Shown piece by piece: positions 1 to 8,592 of a DNA stretch of 64,000 bases (position 1 is its first letter; every line of letters begins with the position of its first letter). The notes beneath the pieces were generated by a model. It was not told the DNA's origin, ran no database searches, and saw only the letters and a list, made by a program, of their open reading frames with translations. The DNA comes from Chitinophagaceae bacterium (GTDB taxonomy: Bacteria > Bacteroidota > Bacteroidia > Chitinophagales > Chitinophagaceae): assembly GCA_004173235.1 (NCBI GenBank), contig SEAC01000025.1:124001-188000 (forward strand), given 5' to 3'. The translations under genes were made by a program, and so were the position numbers.

Positions 1-615
1 GAACGCCAGCGCGAAGGACGCAGCGAACGCTTGCCATGGCGCTGTATCCTGCCTGTGTACATATACAAGGGGAGCAACGGGGAGCTCCGTCCGCCTCGAC
101 CGTATTTCTACGGATTCGCCATCTTCCGACTCCTGTGTTTCGTCAACTTCCAGCGTAACCAGCATTTCCAGCAGCGCTTGCTCTGGAATCGTCGGAGCAA
201 CTACCGGCCAGGCCAGTTCCAATGCTGATGGAGGAGGCACTTCTGCTCCTTGCGCGCGCCCTTCGAGATAGGAAGTGATGCCGCGAAGGAATGCGCGCGT
301 CGCCTCAAATTCGTTTTCGCCGAACAAAAACGGCCCACCTGTTGCGAGTGTTGTGCGGACTGCTATGCTGATCGGCCTGGCAGTTGTTCCGAAAGTGTTC
401 CACTGCAACAACAAGGCTGCGTATTGCGTGGCATCCTGCTGCAACTGCATTTCCCACATCGTATCCGTTTCCGGGTCGTAGCGTGAGGCGTCCAGCCGCA
501 ACTGCAGCACAAGCCGTGGACCTTCCGCCAGGTAGTACCCGGCGTCCATTCCGGGCCAGGAATCAAACAAAAATTCTTCCGCTGGCTCGAAGCCTTCGCG
601 CAGGTTCTGGGACAT
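1..615 (-). CDS. Hypothetical protein, 3' end outside window
   Basis: An open frame reads leftward from an ATG at 615 and is still open at base 1, giving at least 205 residues. It begins MSQNLREGFEPAEEF and is acidic. It contains a stretch rich in Trp, Leu and Tyr (WEMQLQQDATQYAALLLQW) and a Pro/Glu-rich segment near residue 150. I do not recognise the family, and no signal peptide or membrane segment is visible. The next gene to the right (SMP-30-like) ends 64 bases upstream on the same strand, so the two may be co-transcribed. A palindrome of the GTA-N4-TAC type lies inside the gene at 100-113. Confidence 0.6.
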   Translation of the reverse strand, partial: MSQNLREGFEPAEEFLFDSWPGMDAGYYLAEGPRLVLQLRLDASRYDPETDTMWEMQLQQDATQYAALLLQWNTFGTTARPISIAVRTTLATGGPFLFGENEFEATRAFLRGITSYLEGRAQGAEVPPPSALELAWPVVAPTIPEQALLEMLVTLEVDETQESEDGESVEIRSRRTELPVAPLVYVHRQDTAPWQAFAASFALAF

Positions 616-678
616 TCAATGATGGTTTGTCGCAAAAGTTAGTCATATCTGCGGAAAGCGATCATCAGCGGTGGCGTA

Positions 679-1551
679 TCAGCGCAGCAGGTTGCGCAGG
701 CAATACACATGTTCGCGTGCAGTAACCAGCAGGTCTTTGCCGTTAGCGCCACCCCAGCAGCAATTCGCCGGCTCCTTCTCCAGCCGGATGTGCGCCAGCC
801 GCTCTCCCTGTGCGGAGAGTAGCAACAGCCCTTCCCGCGTGCAGAGCCATAGGTTGCCCGATGGATCGCACTTCAGGCCATCACAGTTTTCTTCGGCCAC
901 CAGTTCCTTCATTTGCAATGACGAAGTATCGTACGCAATCAGTTTGCGTTCGAAAATTTTGCTCGAACAAACGTAAAGTGTTTGCTCACCTGGCGCAAGA
1001 CAGAGTCCGTTTGGAAAGCGATACTCCTTGCAAAAAGCAGTGACCACACCGCCGCGCCACGCATAAAACGCAGCATTGCCTTGCCGGAGATCGGGACGCA
1101 GCACCTGGTCCTTGAGGCCGTAGGGTGGATCGCTGAAATAGACCGCGCCCTTTGCGTCCACAACAATGTCGTTGGGACTGTTGAACGGCCTTCCTTCAAA
1201 ATGCTGCAGGAGCATTTCCAACACACCATTCGTATAGCGCCCGATTGCGCCGTTCCCGTGCTGGCACAGGTACAAACGACCCGCACCATCATAGGCAAGC
1301 CCGTTCGAGCCCGTTTGCGCCGACAAAAAAGAACGGTCCTGCAATGAACATCCGCTATCCCGTATAAATACGGTCCGCGTGCCGGGCCCTTCAATCCGGC
1401 AAACAATGTTCGCGGGAATATCGCTGTACAGGTAATAGCCGGCGGCGTTCCAAACCGGACCTTCCGTGAACGTGTTATCGTCCGACCACAATTCGAGTTG
1501 GAAGCCGGGGTTGATGAATTGCTCCGCCTGCGGGCTATGATATTCGATCAT
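679..1551 (-). CDS. SMP-30/gluconolactonase-like beta-propeller hydrolase
   Basis: This 290-residue protein matches the SMP-30/gluconolactonase/LRE family, metal-dependent six-bladed propellers that open sugar lactones or related esters. Family landmarks are the TEGPVW motif near residue 30 (metal-ligand Glu), the NSPNDI motif near residue 125 and the NCDGLK motif near residue 223 that supplies the catalytic or metal Asp. No signal peptide is visible, so it is probably cytoplasmic. It follows ligD on the same strand with a 57-base gap and may be the last gene of that transcription unit. The substrate cannot be deduced from sequence. Confidence 0.85.
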   Translation of the reverse strand: MIEYHSPQAEQFINPGFQLELWSDDNTFTEGPVWNAAGYYLYSDIPANIVCRIEGPGTRTVFIRDSGCSLQDRSFLSAQTGSNGLAYDGAGRLYLCQHGNGAIGRYTNGVLEMLLQHFEGRPFNSPNDIVVDAKGAVYFSDPPYGLKDQVLRPDLRQGNAAFYAWRGGVVTAFCKEYRFPNGLCLAPGEQTLYVCSSKIFERKLIAYDTSSLQMKELVAEENCDGLKCDPSGNLWLCTREGLLLLSAQGERLAHIRLEKEPANCCWGGANGKDLLVTAREHVYCLRNLLR

Positions 1552-1608
1552 GTGCTGTTATAGGGATGCTACTGATTCACCCATCACAAACTACAACTTC
1601 CGCCGCAC

Positions 1609-4422
1609 CTACAGGCTTCCCAGGCGCTTCAACACCTTCGCGAGGTCAATGCCTTTGCCCATTACGGGTTTGAAGATGTCGCCCACCTCCTGCACCCGTT
1701 CAAAAACATTGTTGATGTTCCAGGTTTGGGGCGTGAGGCCCTTCTTTACTTCGTCCCAATACAAGGGCGTGCTCACCGATGCACCCGGCTTAGGGCGCAG
1801 CGAGTAAGGTGCAGCCGCAGTCTGCGTTTCCCTGTTCTGCAGGTAGTCGAGGTAGATGCGGTTCCTGCGTTTCGATGGACTCCGCTCCAGGCTGGTGAGA
1901 TCAGGAAGCTCGCGGTTGACGAGCATCACCATGAGCTCTGCCAGCTGGCGGCTTTGCGGATAGTCGTACTTCGCTCCCATCGGGATGAAAATATGTATTC
2001 CGGTCGACCCGGATGTTTTGGCGTAGCAATCGGCACCGATGCTATCACACACCTGTCGCACCACGTGCGCCGTTTCGATTACCTTGTCGAAGCCAACGCC
2101 CTCGGGGTCGAGATCGATGAGGCACCAGTCGGGGTATTCCCACTGCTGCGTTCGCGAGTGCCATGGATGCAGCTCGATGCAGCCCAGGTTGGCGAGGTAC
2201 ACCAGCGTTGCCGTGTCGTTGCACACGAGGTAGTCGACGTTCTTCCCGGTTGATTCGCTGAAGTCGCGGTGCGTCGGGATCCAATGCGGGATCTTTCCCT
2301 TCGTATCTTTTTGGTAGAAGCTCGGGCCGTTGATACCGTTGGGATGGCGGTGCAACGATTCAGGACGTCCTTTGAGATACGGAAGGATGTAGGGCGCCAT
2401 CCGCAGGTAATAGTTCACGAGATCGCGCTTCACCAGCTTCTCGTTGGGCCAATAGGGCTTGTCGAGGTTGGTGAGCGCCAGCACCTGGCCATCGATCTCC
2501 AACTGCACCTGTTTTCCTTCGGACGGTAGCAGCTGTCGCGCAGGACCATCTTTTGTGCCACTGCTCTTTTTTGAACCGCGCGGTGAGCCCGAACGAGCGG
2601 CGGGTGCAGCTTTCTTCGCACGTGGCGCGGACTTCTTAGGAGCAGCCTTCTTCGGCGCAACCTTCTTTGCAGTTTTTTTTACGGGTGCTTTCTCCGCAGC
2701 TTTTTTCACCATCGTCTTCGTTTTTTTACTGATCTCGATGACTACGTCTTTCGGCTTCTTATCGGTACGCAAACCCATGAAAATCGGGTGTCTGGCCATT
2801 CCTTCACGCGTCCATTCCGTAAACTTGATCTCGCACACGAGCCGCGGCTTCAGCCAGGTCACAGGAGCGTTGGCTTTGGGACATTCTTCGAAAGGACATT
2901 TTTCCGTGGCCAGCGGTTGCATCTTGTTGTACAACTCCTCAAGCGTCTTGTTGTCGAAGCCGCTTCCCGAGTGCCCCACATATACGAACTCCCCATCGCG
3001 ATAAGCGCCAAGCAGCAGTGCGCCAAAGAATTTGCGGGCATTACGCGGCTCCGTATATCCGGCGACTACCACTTCCTGGCGTTGGTTCACTTTGATCTTC
3101 AGCCAGTCGCCCGAACGTGCGCCTACCGTATAAATACTGTCTGCACGCTTACCCATGATTCCTTCCAGGCCCTGCTTCAACGCCGCGTTGAAAAAAGGAG
3201 TGCCCTTCTCTGTCACATGATCGCTGTAGTGCAGTACGGAATCGACTTCCGGAAGCAGCGCCTCCAGCAATTTCTTCCGCCCGACAAGCGGCACCTGCGT
3301 GAGGTCATAACCGCCGGCCCACATCAGGTCGAAGATGTAGTAGCGAAGCGATACCGGAGCGTTCTGCCAGTTCTGCAACAGCTGAAAGCTGGCAAGTCCG
3401 TGCTCGTCCACCGCTACGATCTCTCCATCAAACACCGCTTCGAAAGGCAAAGCAGCCAGCGCTTCGGCAACGGGCGTGTATTTTTCAGTGAACGACTTTT
3501 CGTTGCGTGAGATGAGCTCCGCCTTTCCTTCCGCCACGTAACCCACGGCGCGGTATCCATCCCACTTGATCTCATACAGCCAGCCTGCATCGTCGAAAGG
3601 TGCATCCACCAGCGTTGCCATCATCGGTGCAATCAATTGGGGCATCGCAGCAGGTCGGGCCAGCTTTGCGTATTCGCCCAGCAGCGATTGTATATCTACT
3701 GATTTTGTTTTCTTTCGGGAAGCTGTTTTTAATGCAGCTGCGCGCTTTCCGGCCACGGGCTTTGCTGCACTTTTTTTGGCCGCCGCTATAGGAGAAGCTT
3801 TCTTGCCGACAGCCCTCTTCTCTTCGGGATGCTTCGGTGCGGTGCCGTGCTCGAGTGCAACCTCCGCCAGCGTCTTGCCTGTTTTCACCGAGCGGTCTTT
3901 CAGCGTGATGTCCTTGTCCGAAGCGGTTTTGTCGCGGTGCTTGATGAGCAGCCACGAGCGATCGTCCTTCATTTTGTGCAGTGCAAATTCGCCCTTGATC
4001 TTTTCGCCATACACCACGATCTTGATGTTGCCCGATGCCATCATGCCGCGCATTACACGCTGCTGCTCCTTCCGATCCGCATCTTCAGTGCCAATCGGAT
4101 GGTAGGTGCCTTCATCCCACACGATGACCGTGCCCGCACCGTAATTTCCTTCGGGGATAATGCCTTCAAAGTTCCTGTAATCGAAAGGATGATCTTCCAC
4201 ATGCATCGCCAGGCGGCGATCGGCTGGATTCAGCGAAGGCCCCTTGGGAACGGCCCAGCTTAATAGCACGCCGTTGAGCTCCAGGCGAAAGTCGTAGTGC
4301 AGGTGCGACGCATCATGCTTTTGCACTACGAAGCGCAAGCCGCCCTTCGACTCCTTTTCCTTTCCGCCCGGCTCGCTCGTTTCGTTGAAGTTTCGTTTAG
4401 CATTGTACTCCTTGAGACCCAT
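1609..4422 (-). CDS. ligD: Multifunctional NHEJ DNA ligase LigD
   Basis: ATP-dependent DNA ligase D repairs double-strand breaks together with Ku. Domain order is phosphoesterase, ligase, polymerase, as in Pseudomonas. The N-terminal phosphoesterase shows the HDASHLHYDFRLE motif near residue 36. The ligase has the nucleotidyl-lysine motif EIKWDGYR near residue 286. The C-terminal primase-like polymerase has the DLDP acidic pair. Two Lys/Ala-rich linkers are notable, one near residues 205-240 and a longer one near 575-640 between ligase and polymerase, and both resemble histone H1 tails. I chose ATG 4422 (MGLKEYNAKRNF) because the upstream extension to 4488 is not family-like. Length is 937 residues. 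Ku lies directly upstream. Confidence 0.95.
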   Translation of the reverse strand: MGLKEYNAKRNFNETSEPGGKEKESKGGLRFVVQKHDASHLHYDFRLELNGVLLSWAVPKGPSLNPADRRLAMHVEDHPFDYRNFEGIIPEGNYGAGTVIVWDEGTYHPIGTEDADRKEQQRVMRGMMASGNIKIVVYGEKIKGEFALHKMKDDRSWLLIKHRDKTASDKDITLKDRSVKTGKTLAEVALEHGTAPKHPEEKRAVGKKASPIAAAKKSAAKPVAGKRAAALKTASRKKTKSVDIQSLLGEYAKLARPAAMPQLIAPMMATLVDAPFDDAGWLYEIKWDGYRAVGYVAEGKAELISRNEKSFTEKYTPVAEALAALPFEAVFDGEIVAVDEHGLASFQLLQNWQNAPVSLRYYIFDLMWAGGYDLTQVPLVGRKKLLEALLPEVDSVLHYSDHVTEKGTPFFNAALKQGLEGIMGKRADSIYTVGARSGDWLKIKVNQRQEVVVAGYTEPRNARKFFGALLLGAYRDGEFVYVGHSGSGFDNKTLEELYNKMQPLATEKCPFEECPKANAPVTWLKPRLVCEIKFTEWTREGMARHPIFMGLRTDKKPKDVVIEISKKTKTMVKKAAEKAPVKKTAKKVAPKKAAPKKSAPRAKKAAPAARSGSPRGSKKSSGTKDGPARQLLPSEGKQVQLEIDGQVLALTNLDKPYWPNEKLVKRDLVNYYLRMAPYILPYLKGRPESLHRHPNGINGPSFYQKDTKGKIPHWIPTHRDFSESTGKNVDYLVCNDTATLVYLANLGCIELHPWHSRTQQWEYPDWCLIDLDPEGVGFDKVIETAHVVRQVCDSIGADCYAKTSGSTGIHIFIPMGAKYDYPQSRQLAELMVMLVNRELPDLTSLERSPSKRRNRIYLDYLQNRETQTAAAPYSLRPKPGASVSTPLYWDEVKKGLTPQTWNINNVFERVQEVGDIFKPVMGKGIDLAKVLKRLGSL

Positions 4423-4498
4423 AGAAGGACAGACAAAAAGCATGTGCCAGAGGAATTCCATCGCCACCCCAAAAAAAATGGATCGCAACAGCGAGCCA

Positions 4499-4533
4499 AC
4501 TTCAGAACTTCAGACATCAGACATCCGACATCA
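4499..4533. repeat. Period-7 word repeat, CATCAGA family
   Basis: Five consecutive 7-mers (acttcag, aacttca, gacatca, gacatcc, gacatca) fill the gap between the Ku stop codon and the ligD start. The 17-mer at 4516-4532 is identical to 33648-33664, 29 kb away, so this belongs to a dispersed family. It ends 11 bases before the Ku stop codon. Confidence 0.75.
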
Positions 4534-4544
4534 GCCGCTCTCTT

Positions 4545-5324
4545 CTACGCTCGCTTCTTCCCTTTTCCCTCCAGGCTTTGTTTCAGCACGTCCATCAGGT
4601 CTTTCACCGTGGCGCTGCGTTCTTCGGGTTCGGCAATGCGGATGTTCTTTCCAGCCGCTTTCGCCTTGATCACTTTCTTCAGCGAGGCTATGTAGTTGTC
4701 TTTGAACGCCGCGGGATCGAAGGATTCGGTAAGCTGGGCGATCAGCTTTTTTGCAAGCTGCAGTTCCTTCTCGACAACCCGGCCGCTGGCGAGCTTCGGA
4801 ACTTCTTTCAGCTCTTCTTCGTACCGCATCTGATCCAGAAGGAGGAGGCCCTTATAAGGCTTGATGGCGCATACGTGCTCGCGGTTGCGCAACATGAACT
4901 CCGCGATGCCCACCACACCAGAGTCTTCGAGCGCCTTCACCAGCAGGCGATAGGTTTTTTCGCCGCCCTTGCCGGGCACCAGGTAATAAGGCTTTTCAAA
5001 ATAAATGGGATCGATCTCTTCTGCTTTTACAAACTGTGCGATGTCGATCGACTTCGATTTTTGCGGGCTGGCCCTGGCGAAGTCTTCTTCTTCAACCACA
5101 ACGAACTTGCCTTTTGCATATTCGTAACCCTTCACAATGTCTTTCCATTCCACTTCCTTTCCCGTCTTCGTATCAATGCGCGCATACTTGATGGGCGCCA
5201 TGTCTTTTTTCGCCAGCATATGCAGCGGCAACTCCTCCGATTGAACGGCGCTTTGGAGCTTCACGGGAATGTTGACCAGCCCGAAGGAGATCGTGCCAGA
5301 CCAGATGGACCGGGCGGTTGCCAT
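4545..5324 (-). CDS. ku: Ku DNA end-binding protein
   Basis: The 259-residue protein starts MATARSIWSGTISFGLVNIP, the hallmark N-terminus of bacterial Ku. Ku forms a homodimeric ring on broken DNA ends and recruits LigD. The full Ku core is present (LYxx-type segments, the RYEEELKEVP region and the Lys-rich C-terminus), with no truncation. The order PPOX-like gene, ku, ligD on one strand, with 12 and 122 bases between genes, indicates a single NHEJ operon. The ku-ligD gap holds a period-7 repeat. Confidence 0.96.
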   Translation of the reverse strand: MATARSIWSGTISFGLVNIPVKLQSAVQSEELPLHMLAKKDMAPIKYARIDTKTGKEVEWKDIVKGYEYAKGKFVVVEEEDFARASPQKSKSIDIAQFVKAEEIDPIYFEKPYYLVPGKGGEKTYRLLVKALEDSGVVGIAEFMLRNREHVCAIKPYKGLLLLDQMRYEEELKEVPKLASGRVVEKELQLAKKLIAQLTESFDPAAFKDNYIASLKKVIKAKAAGKNIRIAEPEERSATVKDLMDVLKQSLEGKGKKRA

Positions 5325-5336
5325 AAGCGCAGCTTT

Positions 5337-5840
5337 TTAGGACGCAGGGAAGAATGTATTCGATCCAACGTTGCCGGTGGGGCGGAAAAGAGCGGTTACG
5401 TAGTTGAGCGCATGCTGCCACCACGAGTGACGCGCGGGCGCCGTTTCGTAGAATTCAGCCTTTTGCATTTTTACCTTCACCAGTGCCATTTCCTGAAACA
5501 CCTGCGGGTTGATGTCCTCGTTCACTTCGAGGAAGGCGTACATCTCTTCTGGATCGGTTACCATCCAGCCTTTGCCGGACACTTGCAGGAAGCAATCGAC
5601 GCCCTTGCGGAAGAAGTCGAGGCGAACAGGAAAGTCCTGTTCGAATTGCCGGATGTCCTGGTTGGGTTTCTTTACAAAAAACCATACGTAACCATAATCG
5701 TCCGTTTTGATGCTGGAAACTACAGAGGTGGGCAGTTTGAGTACGGCATCGCTCTGATTGAAAAAGATGGCACTACCAATAAGGCGGATCTTTTCCTGGA
5801 GGAAGGCCAGCTGTTGGGGAGCGTGTTGATTGAGGGGCAT
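5337..5840 (-). CDS. Pyridoxamine 5'-phosphate oxidase-like (split-barrel) protein
   Basis: This 167-residue protein resembles the general-stress PPOX/FMN-binding split-barrel family. Typical features are a short beta-rich barrel with the YGYVWFFVKKP strand, an IRQFEQDFPV segment and a WMVTDPEEMYAF strand. No membrane segment is present. Its stop codon is 12 bases upstream of the ku start on the same strand, so it is probably the first gene of the ku-ligD operon. Members bind flavin or haem-type cofactors, but a role in end joining is not established. The association is inferred from position only. Confidence 0.7.
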   Translation of the reverse strand: MPLNQHAPQQLAFLQEKIRLIGSAIFFNQSDAVLKLPTSVVSSIKTDDYGYVWFFVKKPNQDIRQFEQDFPVRLDFFRKGVDCFLQVSGKGWMVTDPEEMYAFLEVNEDINPQVFQEMALVKVKMQKAEFYETAPARHSWWQHALNYVTALFRPTGNVGSNTFFPAS

Positions 5841-6026
5841 ACACTGAGTTTTGTTAACGGAATCGAAAAGAACTCAGGGATTGAGCTCCAAATAGAGTAC
5901 CAACAAAATTTCCGCTTTGACCGGCACGCCCGAGCCTGATCGATGGGGAAATCGCGCTACAACACGGCTGTAACCGTCTTTCGGCTGGTCTGATTTTTTC
6001 ATCTGTACGAACTTCAAATCCTAATT

Positions 6027-6683
6027 ATGGCAAAAGCAACGAAATCCTCCACAAGCCGCAAGAGCGCTCCCGCCAAATCCGCAACACGCTCCGGCGCAAC
6101 CAGCCGCAGTTCGTCGTCTACACCAACCAAGAGCAAAAGCAGCAACGCCACCAAGAGCAGCAAAGGAGCACCCAGCTTCGACGAGGCAACCCTCCTCCAC
6201 GAGCTGTTCATGGAAGAACTGAAAGACATCTATTGGGCAGAGAAGCACCTCACCAAAGCGCTGCCTAAGATGGCCAAGGCGGCCACTTCGGAAGACCTCC
6301 GCAGCGCATTCCAAACGCACCTCGCGCAAACCGAGGAGCAGATCAGCCGCGTAGAGCAGGTGTTTGAAACCCTTGGCCTGCCTGCACGTGCGAAGAAGTG
6401 CGAAGCCATGGAAGGCCTGGTGAAAGAGGCGCAGGAAGGCATTGAAGACACGCCCAAAGGATCTTCGGTGCGCGATGCGGCACTGATCATCTGCGCGCAG
6501 AAAGTAGAGCACTACGAGATCGCAGCTTATGGATCGCTGGTGCAACTGGCCAAGACGATGGGCCGCACCGAAGTAGCGAACATCCTCGCTGAAACACTCG
6601 AAGAAGAAAAGGAGACCGACCAGCTGCTCACCGAGCTTGCCGTGTCGGGCATCAACATCTCTGCCGAGCAGGAGTCTGAATAA
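6027..6683 (+). CDS. DUF892/YciF-type ferritin-like protein with basic tail
   Basis: A 218-residue protein with two parts. Residues 1-50 are low complexity (Lys, Ser, Thr, Ala) and resemble a histone tail. Residues 55-215 match the DUF892 (YciE/YciF) ferritin-like four-helix fold, with the LFMEELKDIYWAEKHLTKALP start, the HLAQTEEQISRVEQVF helix and the KVEHYEIAAYG helix that carry the di-iron Glu/His ligands. The family is induced by general stress and probably binds metal. It is transcribed away from the NHEJ operon and is followed by a strong terminator at 6702. Confidence 0.88.
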   Translation: MAKATKSSTSRKSAPAKSATRSGATSRSSSSTPTKSKSSNATKSSKGAPSFDEATLLHELFMEELKDIYWAEKHLTKALPKMAKAATSEDLRSAFQTHLAQTEEQISRVEQVFETLGLPARAKKCEAMEGLVKEAQEGIEDTPKGSSVRDAALIICAQKVEHYEIAAYGSLVQLAKTMGRTEVANILAETLEEEKETDQLLTELAVSGINISAEQESE

Positions 6684-6701
6684 GTATCCGGTCGTCGAAG
6701 G

Positions 6702-6736
6702 AAGCGTCCCGCACCGAGTGCCGGACGCTTTTTTTG
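6702..6736 (+). terminator. Intrinsic terminator after DUF892 gene
   Basis: The AAGCGTCC stem pairs with GGACGCTT across an inner GCAC/GTGC helix and is followed by seven T residues. It sits 18 bases after the stop codon at 6683. Confidence 0.85.
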
Positions 6737-6825
6737 TGCCCGTGCAGTCCCCAACGTGCGACGGTGCAGTTATGCACACCCAGTTTGGCCCGTCTTTTCG
6801 TTTATTGGGGAGGTAATACTTGTAT

Positions 6826-7395
6826 ATGTCAAAAAACAGCCAGCTACAGCAAGAAGTAGCGATCCTGCAGGCGAACAAGAAAGGAGTCAAAGCAAAGTTC
6901 GAATCCTTTGCCGAAGGCACTACACGCGCCACCGGTACGCCCATCGCATTCGGGGTCGCGTTCCTCATCATCATCGTGTGGGCAGTAACTGGCCCGATCT
7001 TTCATTATTCAGATACCTGGCAGCTGGTGATCAACACCGGAACCACCATCGTGACCTTCCTGATGGTGTTCCTCATCCAACAGTCACAGAACAAGGATTC
7101 GCTTGCGCTGCAGCTGAAGCTCAATGAGTTGATCGCCTGCGAGGAGCGCGCCTCCAACCGGTTGATAGATGTGGAAGACCTGAGCCAGGAAGAGCTCGAT
7201 GTGCTAAAGAAATTTTATGTGAAGCTTGCCGTGCTGGCCAAGGAGGGAGATGACCTCCATACCTCGCACTCGGTGGACGACGCTTCGGAAGTAAATCACA
7301 ACAAACGAAACTATCATGAGCAGCGCCGCCAGGAAAGGATCAAACGAAAGCTCCAGCAGGAAGCCCCTGGAAGCCGTCAGCAGCCTAAGTCATAA
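6826..7395 (+). CDS. Low-affinity iron permease family membrane protein
   Basis: A 189-residue protein with two close transmembrane helices (about residues 40-60 and 72-92) of the PF04120 low-affinity iron permease type, including the FESFAEGTTRATGTP entry motif and FLIQQSQNKD after the second helix. The C-terminal half is charged and probably cytoplasmic. Bacterial members are mostly uncharacterised, and iron transport is only suggested by distant fungal homologues. I chose ATG 6826, after a GGGGAGG sequence. Its last 80 bases overlap the start of the topoisomerase gene in another frame. Confidence 0.8.
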   Translation: MSKNSQLQQEVAILQANKKGVKAKFESFAEGTTRATGTPIAFGVAFLIIIVWAVTGPIFHYSDTWQLVINTGTTIVTFLMVFLIQQSQNKDSLALQLKLNELIACEERASNRLIDVEDLSQEELDVLKKFYVKLAVLAKEGDDLHTSHSVDDASEVNHNKRNYHEQRRQERIKRKLQQEAPGSRQQPKS

Positions 7396-8449
7396 GGAGT
7401 TCCTCAAGCTCGATCGCGACTACAGCAAGGCCGCGCACGCCGCCGACCTCGTATACGTGAGCGACCAGTGGCCGGGAATCAAACGATCAAAGAAAGGCAC
7501 CGGCTTCAGCTATACGTTGAAAGAGGCTGCGCTGACCGACAAGGCGCAACTCGAACGCATCCGCAAACTCGCCATTCCGCCGGCGTGGACGGAAGTATGG
7601 ATCTGCGTGCACGAGAACGGACACATCCAGGCAACGGGCAAGGATGTGAAAGGCCGCAAGCAATACCGCTATCATCCGCTCTGGCACGAGCTGCGCAACG
7701 AAACGAAATTTCACCGCCTCTTTGAATTCGGCAAACTACTCCCCTCGCTGCGCCTGCAACTGGAAGAAGATCTTTCGGTAAGAGAGCTGACCGACCGCAA
7801 GGTGATCGCAACCGTGATCGCACTGATGGAACGAACGTATATCCGGATCGGCAACAGCGACTATGAAAAGCAAAACGGATCGTATGGCCTTACGACGCTT
7901 AAAGACCGGCACGTGAAAGTGCAGGGCGACCAGGTACGTTTTTCATTCACCGGTAAGAAAGGTATCGGTCACGATATCTCGCTGCGCAACCGCCGGCTGG
8001 CCAAAGCTGTGCAGGCCTGTCGCGACATCCCGGGCAAAGAGCTGTTTCAATACTATGATGGCGACGGCAAGCGCAAGCCGATCGACTCGGGCATGGTGAA
8101 TCAGTACCTGAAAGAAGCCACGGGCGGCGACTTCAGTGCAAAAGATTTCCGCACCTGGGCAGGCACGCTCAACGTGTTGCGCGCCTTCAAAGCATTCGGC
8201 CCGGCCAATAGCGAAGCAGAGCGTCGGCGCAACACGCTGGCCGCCCTCGACGAAGTGAGCCACAAGTTGGGCAACACGCGCACCGTGTGCCGCAAGTATT
8301 ATGTGCACCCGGGTATCATCCGGCTGTACGAAGAACAGTCATTGCAGCGCTACCTCAAAGAGCTCGATGCCATCGAAGAGCCGGACAACCTTACGGGACT
8401 TACGAGCGAGGAAAGGGTATTGATGAAGATCCTGAAGGAATTGGTGTAG
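7316..8449 (+). CDS. DNA topoisomerase IB (poxvirus-like)
   Basis: A 377-residue type IB topoisomerase, which relaxes supercoils through a 3'-phosphotyrosyl intermediate. Visible landmarks are the YIRIGNSDYEKQNGSYGL motif (conserved Arg-x-Gly-Asn), the TTLKDRHVK strand with the catalytic Lys, the KDFRTWAGT motif with the second Arg, and CRKYYVHPGII near residue 330 holding the nucleophilic Tyr. The first 25 residues are Ser/Arg-rich and not conserved. The ATG at 7316 lies inside the upstream permease gene (80-base overlap). No later ATG exists before the core, so this start is likely unless GTG or TTG is used. Confidence 0.93.
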   Translation: MSSAARKGSNESSSRKPLEAVSSLSHKEFLKLDRDYSKAAHAADLVYVSDQWPGIKRSKKGTGFSYTLKEAALTDKAQLERIRKLAIPPAWTEVWICVHENGHIQATGKDVKGRKQYRYHPLWHELRNETKFHRLFEFGKLLPSLRLQLEEDLSVRELTDRKVIATVIALMERTYIRIGNSDYEKQNGSYGLTTLKDRHVKVQGDQVRFSFTGKKGIGHDISLRNRRLAKAVQACRDIPGKELFQYYDGDGKRKPIDSGMVNQYLKEATGGDFSAKDFRTWAGTLNVLRAFKAFGPANSEAERRRNTLAALDEVSHKLGNTRTVCRKYYVHPGIIRLYEEQSLQRYLKELDAIEEPDNLTGLTSEERVLMKILKELV

Positions 8450-8453
8450 AAGG

Positions 8454-8502
8454 GAGAGGTGAAATGTGAGATGTGAAATGTGAAATGTTAGATGTGAGAT
8501 GG
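8454..8502. repeat. Period-7 word repeat, GAAATGT family
   Basis: Seven consecutive 7-mers: gagaggt, gaaatgt, gagatgt, gaaatgt, gaaatgt, tagatgt, gagatgg. The array begins five bases after the topoisomerase stop codon and precedes a terminator hairpin. Confidence 0.8.
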
Positions 8503-8526
8503 CATATTTACGGAGGTAATCAAAAG

Positions 8527-8560
8527 GCAAAGGCTTTCTTCGGAAGCCTTTGCGTTTTGA
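8527..8560. terminator. Terminator hairpin between convergent genes
   Basis: GCAAAGGCTT pairs with AAGCCTTTGC around a TTCG-containing loop and is followed by GTTTTG. It lies between the topoisomerase stop (8449) and the convergent H1-like gene (8593) and may serve both. Confidence 0.75.
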
Positions 8561-8592
8561 AATAGTTCTCGTTTGAGGAATGCGAAGGGCGA

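Noticed and set aside
363-635. 90-residue minus-strand frame
   Set aside because: Cys/Arg-rich shadow of the longer frame ending at the window edge (1-615).
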